Of a stretch of DNA of 64,000 nt, positions 52,029-61,829 are shown one piece after another (position 1 is the first letter of the stretch; each line of letters begins with the position of its first letter). This DNA comes from Candidatus Limnocylindrales bacterium. GTDB taxonomy: Bacteria; Moduliflexota; Moduliflexia; Moduliflexales; JAUQPW01. Position numbers and translations under genes: made by a program. The notes beneath the pieces are model-generated. The model was not told the DNA's origin. It ran no database searches and saw only the letters and a program-made list of their open reading frames with translations. Where the stretch lies: assembly GCA_035559535.1 (NCBI GenBank), contig DATMBG010000043.1, positions 62,001 through 126,000 of the forward strand, in the 5' to 3' direction.

Positions 52029-54692
52029 TTATAAACCCAGCGAATAATTAACGGTTCTGTAGAAGTAGAAGTTAAGGTCTGCAAACCTTTCCAGTATATG
52101 GAAGTAGTACCAACAACTTCCCAGCATGGTGATCAGGACTATCAAGATAACGAGTTTGTGATGCCGCGACCAATATTCCCCTGCATACATGGCAATAAGG
52201 GGTAGAATTAAATAAATATAGCGATAATTTTCAGAAAAAAGCCCCAGTCCAATGCAGAGAACGAAAAGCAAAAAATAAACTAAAGTGAAATTCCATATGG
52301 GATTGTTTCGACTGTTTTTATAGGTTAAAATCCATCCCACAAAGAGGGGAAGAGCCGAGATGAGTATAAGCTTCATGAAAGAAAAAGCCTGGAACCACCT
52401 CGACGGATTCCAATAGCGCCAGCTTATGACCGAGAACCAGAAATCAGGAACCAGAAAAGGACTCCATACACCCGGCGCCATACCCCCTGCTTCCAGAAAC
52501 CTGGAGCGATTGCCCCACAACCCTATTATCATAATGAGCAGTGAAGGTAGAGATAGCCAAAGAATTCTTTGAAGCGTAAAGAGTTCCTTTTCAGTAAGAT
52601 TCTGATATCTTAACTTTTTGTAGGATGCCAGGAGTCGATTTTTAAGAGTTGCCAGGGAAAAATATCCGAGAAAAAAGAGGCTAAAAATCCAGGCTTCATA
52701 TCCTGTCAGGGAAGCCAAACCCAGGAAAATAGAGGGGAGGAAAACCTGTTCGTTTTTTAGAAAAAGGGTGAGGGCAACCAGGAGGAAAAAGGTCATCAAA
52801 GGCTCCCGGATAGACATGGAGGAGGCCAGAATGTCCATGGGAGTTAGGGAGAGAATTAAGGAAGCAATCAGGCCGGATTTCCAGTTCTTTGAATTGATAT
52901 AAACCAGAAAGATAATAATCAAAGAAAGGAAGATATTGCTCAATTTCAAGGTCAGCAAGCTCCAGGAGCTGATCAGGCAGTCGATAAATATGCTGAAGAT
53001 GGTGTAGAGAGGTAACCATAACTTATCCGGATCCAGATGTTGAGGGACTCCCATCCAACTGGCAGGGATGAAACCATATTCCTGCGGATTTGAAAAATCC
53101 CCTTGAAAGACCTTGAGGAAACGCAGAATAAAACCTATCAAGAGGACCAACCAGATTCCCTTGTGTTGGGTAAGGGTCTTCCAAAGATTATAAAGTACCC
53201 CATTTTGTCCGGAAAAAGAATGAACGAAGGTAAGCAGCGAAACATATAGGAAACCTCCCGTGTAAATGGCCAGGAAAGGTCCGATAAAATAACCTCGATT
53301 AGAAAGGAAAAGATAAAGCCCTATCAGGCAGTAAATTCCCATGAAGAATTCCAGAATCATCAGAAAATCCACCGGGGGAAGGTAACTTTTATTTCTCCAA
53401 TCATCGGCTTTGGATTCTACCTTAAACTTGGGAGTTCTTCGAAAACTACTTTCGATATTAAACAAGGCTTCTAAGACCGCCTTGGTGTTGCTGATGGCTA
53501 TACCGGTTCCCAGGCACATCAAAACCGGCAGATAACAAATTCTTCGATACCAGTTTTTATAAAGTTCTCGTTGGGAAAATACATACAGGGAAGAGGGACC
53601 AAAGGTAGCCAGGGCAAAAAAGGCCGCAATCACAAAGACCGTCGAAAAGTTCTGAAAAAGAGTGCTGATTTTTAAAAGGGGAATGGAGAGTAAGGCAACG
53701 GTCAGCATGAGAGGATGGACCAGGTAATGGGTCAGGTGTAAAACAGCCTGATATTTCGTAAACCAGGGGACCTGGGCTTTTAAAATTCGAGGAATGTTCT
53801 TTTTGGCTGTTTGGATAGAACCTTTAGCCCATCGATGTTGTTGAGATTTAAAAGCATTAATCTGAACCGGAAGTTCCGCAGGGGAGACCGTCCTTTGAAG
53901 AAATTTCATCTTCCATCCTCTCAGGAGGGCTCGATAACTGAGATCCAGGTCTTCTGTCAGGGTATCGGCCTGCCAGCCACCTGCATCGTAGATGGCCAGT
54001 TTTCTCCATATTCCCGCCGTGCCATTGAAATTCATGAAAAGTCCAGACCAGACACGGCCTGCCTGTTCTACGGCAAAATGTCCATCAATACCAATGGATT
54101 GTCCTAACGTAAGCAACGAATAATCCCAATTGATATGCCCCCAACGGGTTTGAACCATGGCTATCCGTGGATCTTCAAAAAATGGAATGGTATCTCTCAA
54201 AAACTCCTTGCCGGGAACAAAATCCGCATCAAAAATAGCCACAAATTCTCCACGGGCCTTTTCAAGACCGTTTTTTAATGCTCCGGCTTTATAGCCAGAT
54301 CGATTGGTACGATGGATATACGAGATATCAAAACCTTCTCGCCGATATTTTTCAACGATCTCCCGAGCAATATGAACCGTATCGTCTGTGGAATCGTCTA
54401 AGACCTGGATTTCTAATAGCTCCTTGGGATATTCTATGCGGGTAACCGCTTCAATGAGTCGTCGAATGACATACTTTTCATTATAAATGGGAAGTTGAAT
54501 GGTAACAACCGGAAGGTCTTGGGTCTTTTTGCTTCGCCAGAACCTTTCTATAATTTCCTGATCTCTCTCGTGTTGTCCTTTTTTATTCCGAATATACAAC
54601 CAGATGAGAATATAGCTATTAATGCCGTAAAGAAAAAGTAAAAATAGCGAAAAAATATAGACAAACGCCAAGACAACAGCAATAACAATCAT
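52029..54692 (-). CDS. fusion of a family 2 glycosyltransferase and a GT-C-like membrane module
   Basis: 887 residues. The first 480 or so form a cellulose-synthase-like processive GT2: VVTIQLPIYNEKYVIRRLIE, LDDSTDD, FVAIFDADFVPG (DxD), TEDLDLSYR (TED) and SQQHRWAKGS (QxxRW), with membrane helices on both sides. From about residue 500 a second multi-helix module follows (GIWLVLLIGFILRFLKVF to the end) with GT39/GT-C character, including a periplasmic loop IREPLMTFFLLVAL and SENYRYIYLILPLIAMY. GT2 makes or extends a glycan or lipid-linked sugar and GT-C may use it; the fusion implies coupling. Divergent from the CusB gene. Confidence 0.85.
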   Translation of the reverse strand: MIVIAVVLAFVYIFSLFLLFLYGINSYILIWLYIRNKKGQHERDQEIIERFWRSKKTQDLPVVTIQLPIYNEKYVIRRLIEAVTRIEYPKELLEIQVLDDSTDDTVHIAREIVEKYRREGFDISYIHRTNRSGYKAGALKNGLEKARGEFVAIFDADFVPGKEFLRDTIPFFEDPRIAMVQTRWGHINWDYSLLTLGQSIGIDGHFAVEQAGRVWSGLFMNFNGTAGIWRKLAIYDAGGWQADTLTEDLDLSYRALLRGWKMKFLQRTVSPAELPVQINAFKSQQHRWAKGSIQTAKKNIPRILKAQVPWFTKYQAVLHLTHYLVHPLMLTVALLSIPLLKISTLFQNFSTVFVIAAFFALATFGPSSLYVFSQRELYKNWYRRICYLPVLMCLGTGIAISNTKAVLEALFNIESSFRRTPKFKVESKADDWRNKSYLPPVDFLMILEFFMGIYCLIGLYLFLSNRGYFIGPFLAIYTGGFLYVSLLTFVHSFSGQNGVLYNLWKTLTQHKGIWLVLLIGFILRFLKVFQGDFSNPQEYGFIPASWMGVPQHLDPDKLWLPLYTIFSIFIDCLISSWSLLTLKLSNIFLSLIIIFLVYINSKNWKSGLIASLILSLTPMDILASSMSIREPLMTFFLLVALTLFLKNEQVFLPSIFLGLASLTGYEAWIFSLFFLGYFSLATLKNRLLASYKKLRYQNLTEKELFTLQRILWLSLPSLLIMIIGLWGNRSRFLEAGGMAPGVWSPFLVPDFWFSVISWRYWNPSRWFQAFSFMKLILISALPLFVGWILTYKNSRNNPIWNFTLVYFLLFVLCIGLGLFSENYRYIYLILPLIAMYAGEYWSRHHKLVILIVLITMLGSCWYYFHILERFADLNFYFYRTVNYSLGL

Positions 54693-54891
54693 AAAGAAAA
54701 CTCCTATATTCTTCTAGTATACTTCGTGGGAATTATAGAATAAAACTGCGTGAGACCCAGTTACAACTATAAACGATAATTCAATACAAAAATTCTTGCA
54801 AGTGGAAGATGTAAGAGATTCTAGAATTGATAATTGACAATTAACCTTAGATAGGTGATAATTTTCCATGGAGGGGGTTATAAAGATTTAC

Positions 54892-56118
54892 ATGAAAAAT
54901 TTTTACTTTTTGTATATTTGGCTACTTTTGTTATTACTTCCCGGCTGTGAGAGGCTTAAATCGGAAAGGGGAGAAGAACGGGAAGAAGGGCTAAAGTCAC
55001 AGGTCAAGACCGAAGTCCTTCCGGACACTCAGGAGACATTCCTGATACTTGAAAAAGAAAAACAGGAGTTGATTGATCTCAAGGTCGAAACGGCAGTCGA
55101 GAAAGAGGTAGAAAAAACGGTTAAAAGCTTTGGTAAGGTCATTCCAAAAGTCCAGGCTGAAGCAGAAGTTTCTTCTCCGGTAGCAGGTCGGATTATTCCA
55201 GAGAGTGCCCAGTTTATTCCCCCGGTAGGTTCCCAGGTAGAAGAAGGCCAGCTTTTGGCTCAGGTGGAGCAAATTCTCAATGCTCCTGAAAAAATCCAGA
55301 TGGACGTGGACACCCGCAAAGTCGAAGCAGATATAGCCCAGGCTAAAGAGGAGATGGAAATTTATCGGGCCGAACTCGCCCGGGCGAAAAACTTATATGA
55401 AGAGCATGTCGCTCCGCTCAAACGGGTTCAGGAAGCTGAGTTGGCTTATAAACTTGCCGAGATAAAATATAAAAATGCTCTCCAGCAGAGAAAGATTTAT
55501 ACTTCTGCCAATCACGGTAATAACAGCCGCATCCGCCAGTTTCCCATCAAAGCCCCCATTGCAGGTACCCTTACGTTTGTCGATGTAACCCCAGGTCAAC
55601 AGGTCGATACATCTCAAAAACTTTTTACCATTGTCAATTTATCTGTGGTCTGGGTTGAAGCCCAACTCTTTGAGGAATATCTTCCCTACATCCAGGGTCT
55701 CAAGAAGGCTCGAATGAGCTTTACACCTTTTCCCGATGAGGTTTTTGAAGGAGAATTGATCCATGTCGGAGACAGCATTCATCCGGAAACCCGAACCGTT
55801 CAACTTATTTTTGAAGTCAAAAACCCGGACCGAAAATTAAAACTGGGTATGCAGGCAGATGTCCTGATTCCCATGGGTGAAAAGATTCAGGCTGTTTTGG
55901 TACCGGCCTCGGCGGTTTTAGAGGAAGGAGGCAAGAAGTTGGTGTTTGTTAAAATCGGTGAGGAGAAATTTGTTCGCCGAAATGTAACCTTCTTTTCCAG
56001 GGAAGGAAATCAGATGGCTCTTTCAGAGGGATTGAAACCTGGAGAGGAGGTCGTGGCGGTAGGAGCTCAGGAGCTGCTAGCAGAGAGCTTGAAATATCGA
56101 ATATCGGTGGCCGATTAA
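54892..56118 (+). CDS. RND efflux adaptor lipoprotein (CusB/CzcB-like)
   Basis: 408 residues from ATG 54892 with lipoprotein signal YFLYIWLLLLLLPGC (lipobox LPGC). ATG 54868 adds eight residues and is possible; GGAGGGGG lies between the two ATGs. HlyD-type core: AEVSSPVAGRIIPESAQFIP, helical hairpin around KVEADIAQAKEEMEI, FPIKAPIAGTLTFVDVTPGQ, then beta-barrel with FTPFPDEVFEGELIHVGDS. It links the RND pump encoded next to an outer-membrane channel, presumably that of 34940 or another elsewhere, since none is adjacent. Confidence 0.88.
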   Translation: MKNFYFLYIWLLLLLLPGCERLKSERGEEREEGLKSQVKTEVLPDTQETFLILEKEKQELIDLKVETAVEKEVEKTVKSFGKVIPKVQAEAEVSSPVAGRIIPESAQFIPPVGSQVEEGQLLAQVEQILNAPEKIQMDVDTRKVEADIAQAKEEMEIYRAELARAKNLYEEHVAPLKRVQEAELAYKLAEIKYKNALQQRKIYTSANHGNNSRIRQFPIKAPIAGTLTFVDVTPGQQVDTSQKLFTIVNLSVVWVEAQLFEEYLPYIQGLKKARMSFTPFPDEVFEGELIHVGDSIHPETRTVQLIFEVKNPDRKLKLGMQADVLIPMGEKIQAVLVPASAVLEEGGKKLVFVKIGEEKFVRRNVTFFSREGNQMALSEGLKPGEEVVAVGAQELLAESLKYRISVAD

Positions 56119-56152
56119 GTGAAGAACTTTACCCGAATAATCCTTTTTACCT

Positions 56153-59100
56153 ATGCTCAACCATATCATCCTTTGGTCCCTTCATAATCGGGTGGTTGTC
56201 CTGGTTTTGGCAGGTATCTTATTTGGTTATGGATTGTTCGCGGCCAAAACAGCCCCTTTAGATGTTTTTCCAGAATTTGCTCCGCCTCAGGTGGTCATTC
56301 AAACCGAAGCTCCCGGGCTTTCCCCGGATGAAGTGGAGGCCCTGGTGACGATTCCCCTGGAACAGGAAATCAACGGGACGAGTAACGTAGTCAGTGTACG
56401 ATCCTCTTCGGCGGTGGGACTCTCGGTCATTACCGTTGTTTTTACGGATCAGACCAATGTTATTACCGCCCGCCAGCTCATTGCAGAGAAATTGAGCCTG
56501 GCCGCTTCCCGATTGCCCCAAGGGGTCGGCTCCCCGGAGATGGCCCCCATAACCTCTTCGAGTAGTACCATCCTGATGATCGGTTTGACTTCCAAAAGCC
56601 TCCCTCCCATGGAATTGCGGACCATAGCCGACTGGATCATCAAGCCTCGATTGTTAGCAGTTCCGGGAATTGCTAAAGTCGTTGTGTATGGAGGTGGCGT
56701 TAAACAATATCAGGTTTTAGTATCGCCCAAGAAACTCAGAACCTATGGCGTGACCCTTCAACAAGTCATTGAAGCTGCCAGACGCTCTAATTCCATGGCC
56801 GGGGCCGGATTCGCCTTCTCTCCTAATCAACAACTGGTTATTCGGGGAGATGGACGAATTAACTCCCTGGAAGATTTAAAAAATACCCTCATCATAAGTC
56901 GGGACGGCGTTCCTATTACCCTTCAACAGGTCGCTAAGGTCCAGTTTGGACCTGGAATTAAGGTTGGAGAAGCCACCATCAACGGGGAAGATGGGGTCAT
57001 CTTGATGATCTCCAAACAACCCTGGTTTAATACCCTGTCGGTCACGGAAAGCCTGGAGAAAGCACTTGCTGAACTGAAAGAAGCCATCCCCCAGGAAGTT
57101 GTCCTCTATCCGGCCTTATTCCGGCAGGCCAGTTTCATCGAAACCTCCATCCGCAATATGACCCAGGCCCTCTGGCAAGGAGGGGTTCTGGTCGCTGTGG
57201 TTCTTTTCCTTTTCCTTTTTAATACCCGCTCGGCTTTGATCAGTTTGATTGCAATTCCCCTCTCTCTTCTCGTTGCAATTATTATCCTTCGACTCTTCGG
57301 AGCCACATTGAATACCATGACCCTGGGTGGGCTTGCCATTGCTATTGGGGAGGTCGTCGATGACGCCATCATCGATGTGGAAAATATCTTCAGGCGATTG
57401 CGGGAAAATCGACGGGCTGAATACCCCAGGCCGAGCCTGGAAGTGGTTCTAAGAGCTTCTTTGGAAGTTCGTAACTCCGTGGTATATGCCACCTTCATCG
57501 TAGTTCTGGTTTTTCTTCCCATCTTTTTCTTAAGCGGCATCCAGGGAAAGATCTTTGCTCCCCTGGGTTACGCCTATATCCTTTCCATCCTGGCTTCTCT
57601 GCTGGTAGCTATTCTGGTAACTCCGGCTCTATGCCTTCTGTTGCTACCCGGGGCAGCCCAAAAGGTTGAAGAAAGCTTTCTGGTAAGAGGTCTTAAACAA
57701 TTCTACCGACCCCTTATTAGTGGAGTACTCCGACATCCGGTCCGGGTAATCCTCGCCTCCCTTCTCCTGTTCATGGGAGCTCTGTCCCTTTTTCCTTTCC
57801 TGGGAGGGGAATTTCTTCCGGAGTTCAATGAAGGTAATTTTATTGTCCATATGGCAGGTCTTCCGGGAACTTCTTTAGAGGAATCGGTACGAATGGGAAA
57901 AATAGTGGCCCGGGAGTTACTGAAAAATCCCGCCGTAGCTTCGGTGGGCCAACAGGCCGGTCGGGCTGAACTGTCCGATGATACCTGGGGCCCGGATTAT
58001 AGTGAGCTGGTCGTGGCCTTGAAAGACACAGAACTGGATATGGAGGAGGTGTTGAAAGATATCCGGGAAAGGTTGAGTCGTATTCCGGGCTTTTACTTTA
58101 ATATTATGCAATTCCTATCAGAGCGCATTGATGAAGTCATCTCCGGTACGACAGCTCAGGTGGTTGTAAAGGTCTTCGGTCCGGATCTTTCCGTTCTGAG
58201 GGAGAAGGTAGCTGAAATTCAAGGGGTATTGGCAGGAATTCCAGGGGTTGCAGATTTACAGGCGGAACAACAGGTCGATGTACCCGAGATCAAAATTAAA
58301 TTTAATCGAGATATGGCCGCCCGTTATGGCTTAAGTGTTGGAGATCTGGCCGATATTGTAACCGCCATTTTCCGGGGCGTCCACGTTTCGCAAGTCTACG
58401 AAGGACAAAGGGTCTATGATCTCGTGGTCCGATACGAAGATACCAGCGGATTTAGTCTGGATGAGATTCAAAATACCTGGATTGATACCCCTTCGGGTTC
58501 CAAAATTCCCCTTCGTAAGGTTGCAGAAATCTCCGTGGAGAATGGTCCCAATACCATTAATCGGGAAAATGTCTCTCGAAGAATGTTGGTTCAGTGCAAC
58601 GTGACCGGGCGAGATGTGGTGGGATTTGTCAATGAAGTTAAACAAAAGGTCCGTGAAAAAGTTCGGTTCCCAACAGGCTATTATGTGGAGTATAGCGGGC
58701 AATTCGAAAGTCAGGAGCAGGCCAAGCGAGAAATTTTGTTGCTGGGGATCGTCTCCGCCATTGGTATTCTGCTTCTTCTCTATATGTCCTTCCGCTCTCT
58801 GGGACTATCCCTCCTCATTATGACCAACCTTCCTTTGGCTCTTATCGGAGGTATTGTGGCGGCCTTCCTCTCAGGTGGCGTCCTTTCCGTCGGATCTATG
58901 ATCGGATTTGTGACTCTGTTTGGAATTACCACCCGAAATGGTATTATGCTCATCTCCCATTACCACCATCTCCTGACCGAGGAAGGGATGTCTTTCGGAA
59001 AAGAATTGATCATACGGGGAGCCATGGAGCGCCTCTCTCCTATTTTGATGACCGCTTTAGTCACCGGATTAGGTCTTCTTCCCATTGCTATCAGCGTAGG

Positions 59101-59275
59101 GGAACCCGGTCGGGAGTTGGAACAACCTATGGCAGTTATTATTTTAGGTGGACTCGTCACCTCTACTTTACTCAATATGATCGTTATTCCGGCCCTTTAT
59201 TTCAAATTCGGAGAGCGAACTTCCAGGCCCCTTCAAAAAGAACAGGCTTCCCGATCTATCCAACCCGTTTACTAG
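56153..59275 (+). CDS. RND heavy-metal efflux pump (CusA/CzcA-like)
   Basis: 1040 residues, twelve membrane helices and two periplasmic loops. TM4 contains IGEVVDDAIIDVENIFRRL, like the pump at 11970 (VDDAIIDVEN), so both belong to one heavy-metal subfamily. Other marks: LDVFPEFAPPQVVIQTEAPG, NIMQFLSERIDEVISGTTAQ and GITTRNGIMLISHYHHL. It exports metal ions with the lipoprotein adaptor encoded 34 bases upstream. Substrate not determinable. The ribosome site is weak. Confidence 0.93.
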   Translation: MLNHIILWSLHNRVVVLVLAGILFGYGLFAAKTAPLDVFPEFAPPQVVIQTEAPGLSPDEVEALVTIPLEQEINGTSNVVSVRSSSAVGLSVITVVFTDQTNVITARQLIAEKLSLAASRLPQGVGSPEMAPITSSSSTILMIGLTSKSLPPMELRTIADWIIKPRLLAVPGIAKVVVYGGGVKQYQVLVSPKKLRTYGVTLQQVIEAARRSNSMAGAGFAFSPNQQLVIRGDGRINSLEDLKNTLIISRDGVPITLQQVAKVQFGPGIKVGEATINGEDGVILMISKQPWFNTLSVTESLEKALAELKEAIPQEVVLYPALFRQASFIETSIRNMTQALWQGGVLVAVVLFLFLFNTRSALISLIAIPLSLLVAIIILRLFGATLNTMTLGGLAIAIGEVVDDAIIDVENIFRRLRENRRAEYPRPSLEVVLRASLEVRNSVVYATFIVVLVFLPIFFLSGIQGKIFAPLGYAYILSILASLLVAILVTPALCLLLLPGAAQKVEESFLVRGLKQFYRPLISGVLRHPVRVILASLLLFMGALSLFPFLGGEFLPEFNEGNFIVHMAGLPGTSLEESVRMGKIVARELLKNPAVASVGQQAGRAELSDDTWGPDYSELVVALKDTELDMEEVLKDIRERLSRIPGFYFNIMQFLSERIDEVISGTTAQVVVKVFGPDLSVLREKVAEIQGVLAGIPGVADLQAEQQVDVPEIKIKFNRDMAARYGLSVGDLADIVTAIFRGVHVSQVYEGQRVYDLVVRYEDTSGFSLDEIQNTWIDTPSGSKIPLRKVAEISVENGPNTINRENVSRRMLVQCNVTGRDVVGFVNEVKQKVREKVRFPTGYYVEYSGQFESQEQAKREILLLGIVSAIGILLLLYMSFRSLGLSLLIMTNLPLALIGGIVAAFLSGGVLSVGSMIGFVTLFGITTRNGIMLISHYHHLLTEEGMSFGKELIIRGAMERLSPILMTALVTGLGLLPIAISVGEPGRELEQPMAVIILGGLVTSTLLNMIVIPALYFKFGERTSRPLQKEQASRSIQPVY

Positions 59276-59471
59276 CCCCTTAACCTTCAGAGGTCCTTTC
59301 TGTAAAAATATCTTGATCCTGTTTCCCCCAAGGTATACGATGGATCATCCCAAACAGGGGAAACCCCTAACTTGTTAAAAAGACGGTCCCGGAAGGACAG
59401 GGTTAATGAAAGAATTTTATAGCACGAAAGTAACCTGAAAGAATAAATAGAAAGAATAAATAAAGGAAAGT

Positions 59472-60239
59472 ATGTCTAAACATTTGAATAACTCACATAA
59501 ACTGCCAGAATCTCCCGAAATTAGTATTATTGTTCCTTGCTTAAATGAAGAGCAAAATATTCCCATACTGGTACAAAAATTGGAATCGGTTATTCAGCAC
59601 TACGATTTGTCTGCGGAAATTCTTATTGTAGACGATTGTAGCGATGATTATACCTTTCGAGAAGCTTTTATCTTACAAAATGAACATCCCAGAGTTAAAG
59701 CCCTGCATAAAGGACTACCTCGAGGGATAGGCCATGCCATACGATTTGGTATCCAACATGCCCGAGGACGAATGGGAGTTGTGGTGATGGGAGATTGTGT
59801 GGATCCGCTTATGGCCATTGCAGATTTCAGGAAAAAAATCCTCGGTGAAGGTTATCACCTGGCTTTGCTTTCCAGATATTTGGACCCTGAGGATTCTGCC
59901 AATATTCCTTTCTCCTACAAATTTTATCAATGGTGGTATCGATTTTTTTGCCGTTCCCTGATTGGTATAACCATTAAAGATATTACATATGCCTTTCGGG
60001 GTTTTGATATTGAATATATCCGGCAGCTTAATCTGGAATCCGGCGGGTTTGAAATTTCCCCGGAAATCACCTTGAAAACCTGGCTATCTGGGGGAAGAAT
60101 TTGTGAGATTAAAGGGCGTCAAGGCCGTAGAATTGCAGGAGAATCCAAATTTCTCTTTTCTAAACAGGGGTTTGGATATGCCCGGATCTTGATTAAAGGT
60201 ATTATCAAGAAGCGGACCGGTCGATGGATAGGATCCTGA
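59472..60239 (+). CDS. family 2 glycosyltransferase
   Basis: 255 residues; AAAGGAAAG upstream. ISIIVPCLNEEQNIPILVQ, ILIVDDCSDDYTF and the acceptor-side motif IKGRQGRRIAGESKF. The position usually holding DxD is MGDCVDP, so one Asp is displaced, though a D-x2-D remains. Resembles polyprenyl-phosphate-sugar synthases. It overlaps the next gene, a GT-C-like transferase, by 16 bases, so it may supply its donor. Confidence 0.85.
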   Translation: MSKHLNNSHKLPESPEISIIVPCLNEEQNIPILVQKLESVIQHYDLSAEILIVDDCSDDYTFREAFILQNEHPRVKALHKGLPRGIGHAIRFGIQHARGRMGVVVMGDCVDPLMAIADFRKKILGEGYHLALLSRYLDPEDSANIPFSYKFYQWWYRFFCRSLIGITIKDITYAFRGFDIEYIRQLNLESGGFEISPEITLKTWLSGGRICEIKGRQGRRIAGESKFLFSKQGFGYARILIKGIIKKRTGRWIGS

Positions 60240-61801
60240 CTGTGGTGTGGAAAGTAAAGAAATTCATCTTATCTTTCCCTGGTTTGATTGCATCAACTAA
60301 GGATCGGAGCCGGAGCTGGCTCGGATTGATGTCCGTCCTACTGATTACGATCTATGTCCATGCTCCGTCCCTATATCTGGGCTTTACAGGTGACGATTTT
60401 CAGTGGTGGCAACAGGCTCGTATGGCACTGGACAAGCCTTCTCTGTTATTAGCTCCGGGAGGGGGTTACCGTCCTGTCAATACCTGGACGCTTTCCCTTA
60501 ATCATCTCCTGTTCGGTACAAAACCCCTGGGCTATCATGCCACCAATCTTTTCCTTCACCTTCTCTGCGGGGTACTTTTCTGGTTTCTCCTGGGCCGTTT
60601 TTCCCTTTCTGTCCAGGTCCGTTGGATAGTTGTTATTCTCTGGCTTTGCTCCCCTTACTCTCTGGAACCGGCGCAGATTGTCAATACCCGTTATGATCTC
60701 ATTCTACCTCTCTGCTGGCTTGCTTTGGCACTGATCTGGCCTGGACCCAGGGAATCCTGGAATCGAGGCCGCCTGGCAGGTGTTATAGTCCTTGCCGGCC
60801 TTACCCTCTTTACGGTTGAAACCTGGGTGGTACTTCCCGCTTTTGTCCTCTGCTTCGATCTTTGTTTGAGCCAGATCCACCTGCGCAGGGCGCTCCTTCA
60901 TACGCTGTGGGCGGGAATAGCACCGTTGATGTATCTCTTTATTTATTTTCTCCATCCTCCCATAGACAGGAGTATTTATTACGCGGGGGGTTTGAAAGCG
61001 GCCGCTAAAGTACCCCATGCCTGGGCCGTCTTCTCTAACCTGACCTTTCTCCATCCCTTGGAATTCCCCTTTGGAAGTAGGGAAGTACTTTCCTTGCTGA
61101 TGATGGGTTCCCTGGCCTGGTTCGGTTGGCGACGATCTCAGCCCTTGATGGGAATTGGATTTGCTTTTTTTCTGTTGCCTTTTCTTCCTATCCTCCCCGT
61201 AGGATTCATGACCACCCGCTATACGTCTATCCCGCTCATGGGATTTTTGATGATGGTTTGCGCCGGGGTACGAGAACTCCTCCTATCTTTGAAAGGTTGG
61301 CAGCAACGGGTAGCCAAAGTCCTTGTTGGGGCTGTGGTGTTGCTTGAGTTCATTGCAAACTTAGCAGGGTTACAGGGAGATATGATAGATGCCCAGAGAT
61401 ATACGGACCTCCATACCAGATTACTCACAGAAGCCCAGGCGTTTCTACCTTCCCTTCCCCGTGATCGCTTGATCGTCGCCGTCCGTCTGGAAAATGAGAA
61501 TCCACTCTTCGAACTTGCTCTGGATTCCAAAGGAATTCCTAAGCTTTACTATCCACGTCATCTGGATCCCTACGGACTTATTGACTGGGCTGCACTTCTG
61601 TCCTATGTCCTCGAGCCTGTTGGTGGACCCCTGTATGGGATAGCTCCCTTAGACGAAACCAAAACTCCTAACTATACCGTTGTAGGTCATATCCAGGGGG
61701 GTTTCGTCATATTACCTACGGACGCCCCTACGGCCTATGATGCGGCCTTGATCTGGCAAAACCAACACCGTTACGTTCGCTTCTTAAAACCCTGGCCATA
61801 G
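60224..61801 (+). CDS. GT-C-like membrane glycosyltransferase
   Basis: 525 residues with about ten membrane segments. The first periplasmic loop carries YLGFTGDDFQWWQQARMAL (an Asp pair typical of GT-C enzymes) and GGGYRPVNTWTLSLNHLLFG. The C-terminal soluble portion is compact (IVAVRLENENPLFELALDSK, LDETKTPNYTVVGH). It probably moves a sugar from a lipid carrier to an unknown acceptor outside. It overlaps the GT2 gene upstream. Confidence 0.78.
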   Translation: MDRILTVVWKVKKFILSFPGLIASTKDRSRSWLGLMSVLLITIYVHAPSLYLGFTGDDFQWWQQARMALDKPSLLLAPGGGYRPVNTWTLSLNHLLFGTKPLGYHATNLFLHLLCGVLFWFLLGRFSLSVQVRWIVVILWLCSPYSLEPAQIVNTRYDLILPLCWLALALIWPGPRESWNRGRLAGVIVLAGLTLFTVETWVVLPAFVLCFDLCLSQIHLRRALLHTLWAGIAPLMYLFIYFLHPPIDRSIYYAGGLKAAAKVPHAWAVFSNLTFLHPLEFPFGSREVLSLLMMGSLAWFGWRRSQPLMGIGFAFFLLPFLPILPVGFMTTRYTSIPLMGFLMMVCAGVRELLLSLKGWQQRVAKVLVGAVVLLEFIANLAGLQGDMIDAQRYTDLHTRLLTEAQAFLPSLPRDRLIVAVRLENENPLFELALDSKGIPKLYYPRHLDPYGLIDWAALLSYVLEPVGGPLYGIAPLDETKTPNYTVVGHIQGGFVILPTDAPTAYDAALIWQNQHRYVRFLKPWP

Positions 61802-61829
61802 CTTAACCCTCCTTGAAATTTTTGGCAAA

